Assembly: GCA_027048265.1 (NCBI GenBank)
Contig: JALTXS010000024.1
Location: 1-5,799 of the forward strand
DNA from: Desulfurococcales archaeon
GTDB lineage: Archaea > Thermoproteota > Thermoprotei_A > Sulfolobales > Fervidicoccaceae
DNA: 5,799 bases
Direction of reading: 5' to 3'
Made by a program: the position numbers and the translations under genes. The notes beneath the pieces are model-generated. The model had not been told where the DNA came from. It saw only the letters and a program-made list of their open reading frames with translations, and searched no databases. Below are positions 4,936 through 5,799 of this stretch, piece after piece. Position 1 is the first letter of the stretch; every line of letters begins with the position of its first letter.

Positions 4936-5799
4936 GAACAGCGCACCAGATGAGAATTCTCCTCAACCTGTTAAAAAAACAATGACGTCAGTAGACATAA
5001 TGGCATGGCTTGGCGAGAACCAGGGAATACTAAAAACCTCTAGAATAAACAATGTTTACAGAGCCCAGAGCCTCCAGAACATCTACATATTCAAGCTACA
5101 CACCAGAAACGGGACCAAGCACCTTGTAATAGAACCTGCCACACGAATACACTTCACAGAATACAAAATACCAACACCCAACACACCAGACGGACTAACA
5201 ATGGCTATAAGAAGGCACGTGCGGGGGGCCATCATAAAAGATGTGGAGCAGATAGGGTTCGATAGGATCGTCTCCATAAGCCTTTCAAACAGAAAAAAGA
5301 TACTAGTAGAACTCCTGCCAAGAGGGGTTATCTCGGTTGTAGACGAAAATAATAAGATACTAGTTGCAAGCGAGTACAGGGAAATGAGAGATAGGGTGAT
5401 AAGACCTGGGTCAGAGTACCAGCTGCCACCACACTTTGCCGAGAAACCCACAAAGGAAAAATGCATACATACACTATTGACAGGTTCGCGGAGAAACCTA
5501 GTCAAGCAACTTGGCATCCCAACCGATGTAGTCAAAGAAGCACTATGGAGGTCAGAATCGGAGGAACCCAGCGCCATATGTGAAAACATGGTAGAGATAA
5601 TAGAAGAGTCCCTAAAAGGCTATGGATTCCTTGCTAGCGAACACAAAAGCGGGGTTCCCGTTTACTTCTCGTCCTTCGAACCCAAGCACATGTCATCACA
5701 GACCATGTTTAGGGTGGAGAAGACAAGTTCCTTCAACGATGCTGTGGACAGGTTCTTTTCCCACGGGCTTGTAAAGAGGATGGCAGAGGAGTCTTTGAA
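4934..5799 (+). CDS. rqcH: NFACT/RqcH ribosome quality-control protein, N-terminal part (3' truncated by window)
   Basis: RqcH and eukaryotic Rqc2/NEMF bind large ribosomal subunits blocked by peptidyl-tRNA and recruit tRNA to add a C-terminal tail that marks the stalled peptide for degradation. The visible 288 residues cover the NFACT-N domain and the region after it: TSVDIMAWL (18-26), VYRAQ (41-45), LVIEPATRIHFTEY (64-77), IRRHVRG (92-98), GFDRIV (108-113), VELLPRG, then DENNKIL and REMRDRVIRPG. A helix-hairpin-helix stretch follows around LVKQLGIPTDVVKEAL, then GVPVYFSSFEP and SSFNDAVDRFF. Asp21 and the Asp110-Arg111 pair match residues needed for tailing in yeast and Bacillus, so an active tailing factor is inferred. 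The coiled coil and NFACT-R domain lie beyond the window. The ATG at 4934 has GGTGA upstream. The ATG at 4982 also fits the family start and would remove 16 polar residues. Confidence 0.93.
   Translation, partial: MNSAPDENSPQPVKKTMTSVDIMAWLGENQGILKTSRINNVYRAQSLQNIYIFKLHTRNGTKHLVIEPATRIHFTEYKIPTPNTPDGLTMAIRRHVRGAIIKDVEQIGFDRIVSISLSNRKKILVELLPRGVISVVDENNKILVASEYREMRDRVIRPGSEYQLPPHFAEKPTKEKCIHTLLTGSRRNLVKQLGIPTDVVKEALWRSESEEPSAICENMVEIIEESLKGYGFLASEHKSGVPVYFSSFEPKHMSSQTMFRVEKTSSFNDAVDRFFSHGLVKRMAEESL
4971..4980 (-). promoter_or_regulatory. TATA-like box of the membrane protein gene
   Basis: GTTTTTTTAA on the minus strand is centred about 40 bases before the ATG at 4935, predicting a leader of roughly 13 bases that includes the GGTG at 4944-4947. 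It lies within the first codons of the RqcH gene, so the two promoters interleave. Confidence 0.4.

Noticed and set aside
5083..5589. Minus-strand frame of 168 codons opposite RqcH
   Set aside because: The plus strand reads a continuous NFACT domain through the window end. The minus frame has no motif and the serine-rich look of an antisense frame.

Overview
The window looks like a piece of a hyperthermophilic crenarchaeal chromosome (class Thermoprotei, perhaps Desulfurococcales-like; I cannot name the genus). This rests on gene content: an archaeal-type S-adenosylmethionine synthetase, an LSm protein, a DUF431/Sfm1-type SPOUT methyltransferase, a NucS/EndoMS nuclease and an archaeal NFACT/RqcH protein. 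GAGGTG-type ribosome binding sites, TTTAAA-like TATA boxes and frequent GTG/TTG starts fit. It is gene-dense housekeeping DNA. I see no tRNA, rRNA, CRISPR array, insertion sequence or phage gene.

Layout. 1-518 (+): C-terminal part of a gene that begins upstream, probably the archaeal DUF460/COG2433 family. 519-623: convergent gap with two short palindromes. 624-1841 (-): mat. 1842-2092: 251-base gap holding the mat promoter region, a G-tract/C-tract inverted repeat, and an 8-10 bp inverted repeat that may close a small RNA. 2093-2338 (-): LSm. 2447-3070 (-): Sfm1-like methyltransferase. 3071-3213: divergent promoter region. 3214-4041 (+): NucS. 4091-4642 (+): a class I methyltransferase of unknown target. 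4639-4935 (-): a three-helix membrane protein whose stop codon overlaps the preceding gene's stop. 4934-5799 (+): NFACT/RqcH, cut by the window end, whose start codon overlaps the membrane protein's start codon.

How they fit together. Most genes serve information processing: SAM supply (mat), SAM-dependent modification (Sfm1-like, class I methyltransferase), RNA binding (LSm), mismatch-directed DNA cleavage (NucS) and rescue of stalled ribosomes (RqcH). The left half reads mostly on the minus strand, apparently with separate promoters for LSm and mat. In the right half, nucS and the methyltransferase may be co-transcribed, and the membrane gene and RqcH diverge from one CATG.

No clearly new system is evident. 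The leads most worth following are the putative small RNA upstream of mat, the doubled promoter and hairpin at the mat start, and the start-codon-overlapping pair of RqcH with a possibly EMC6-like membrane protein.
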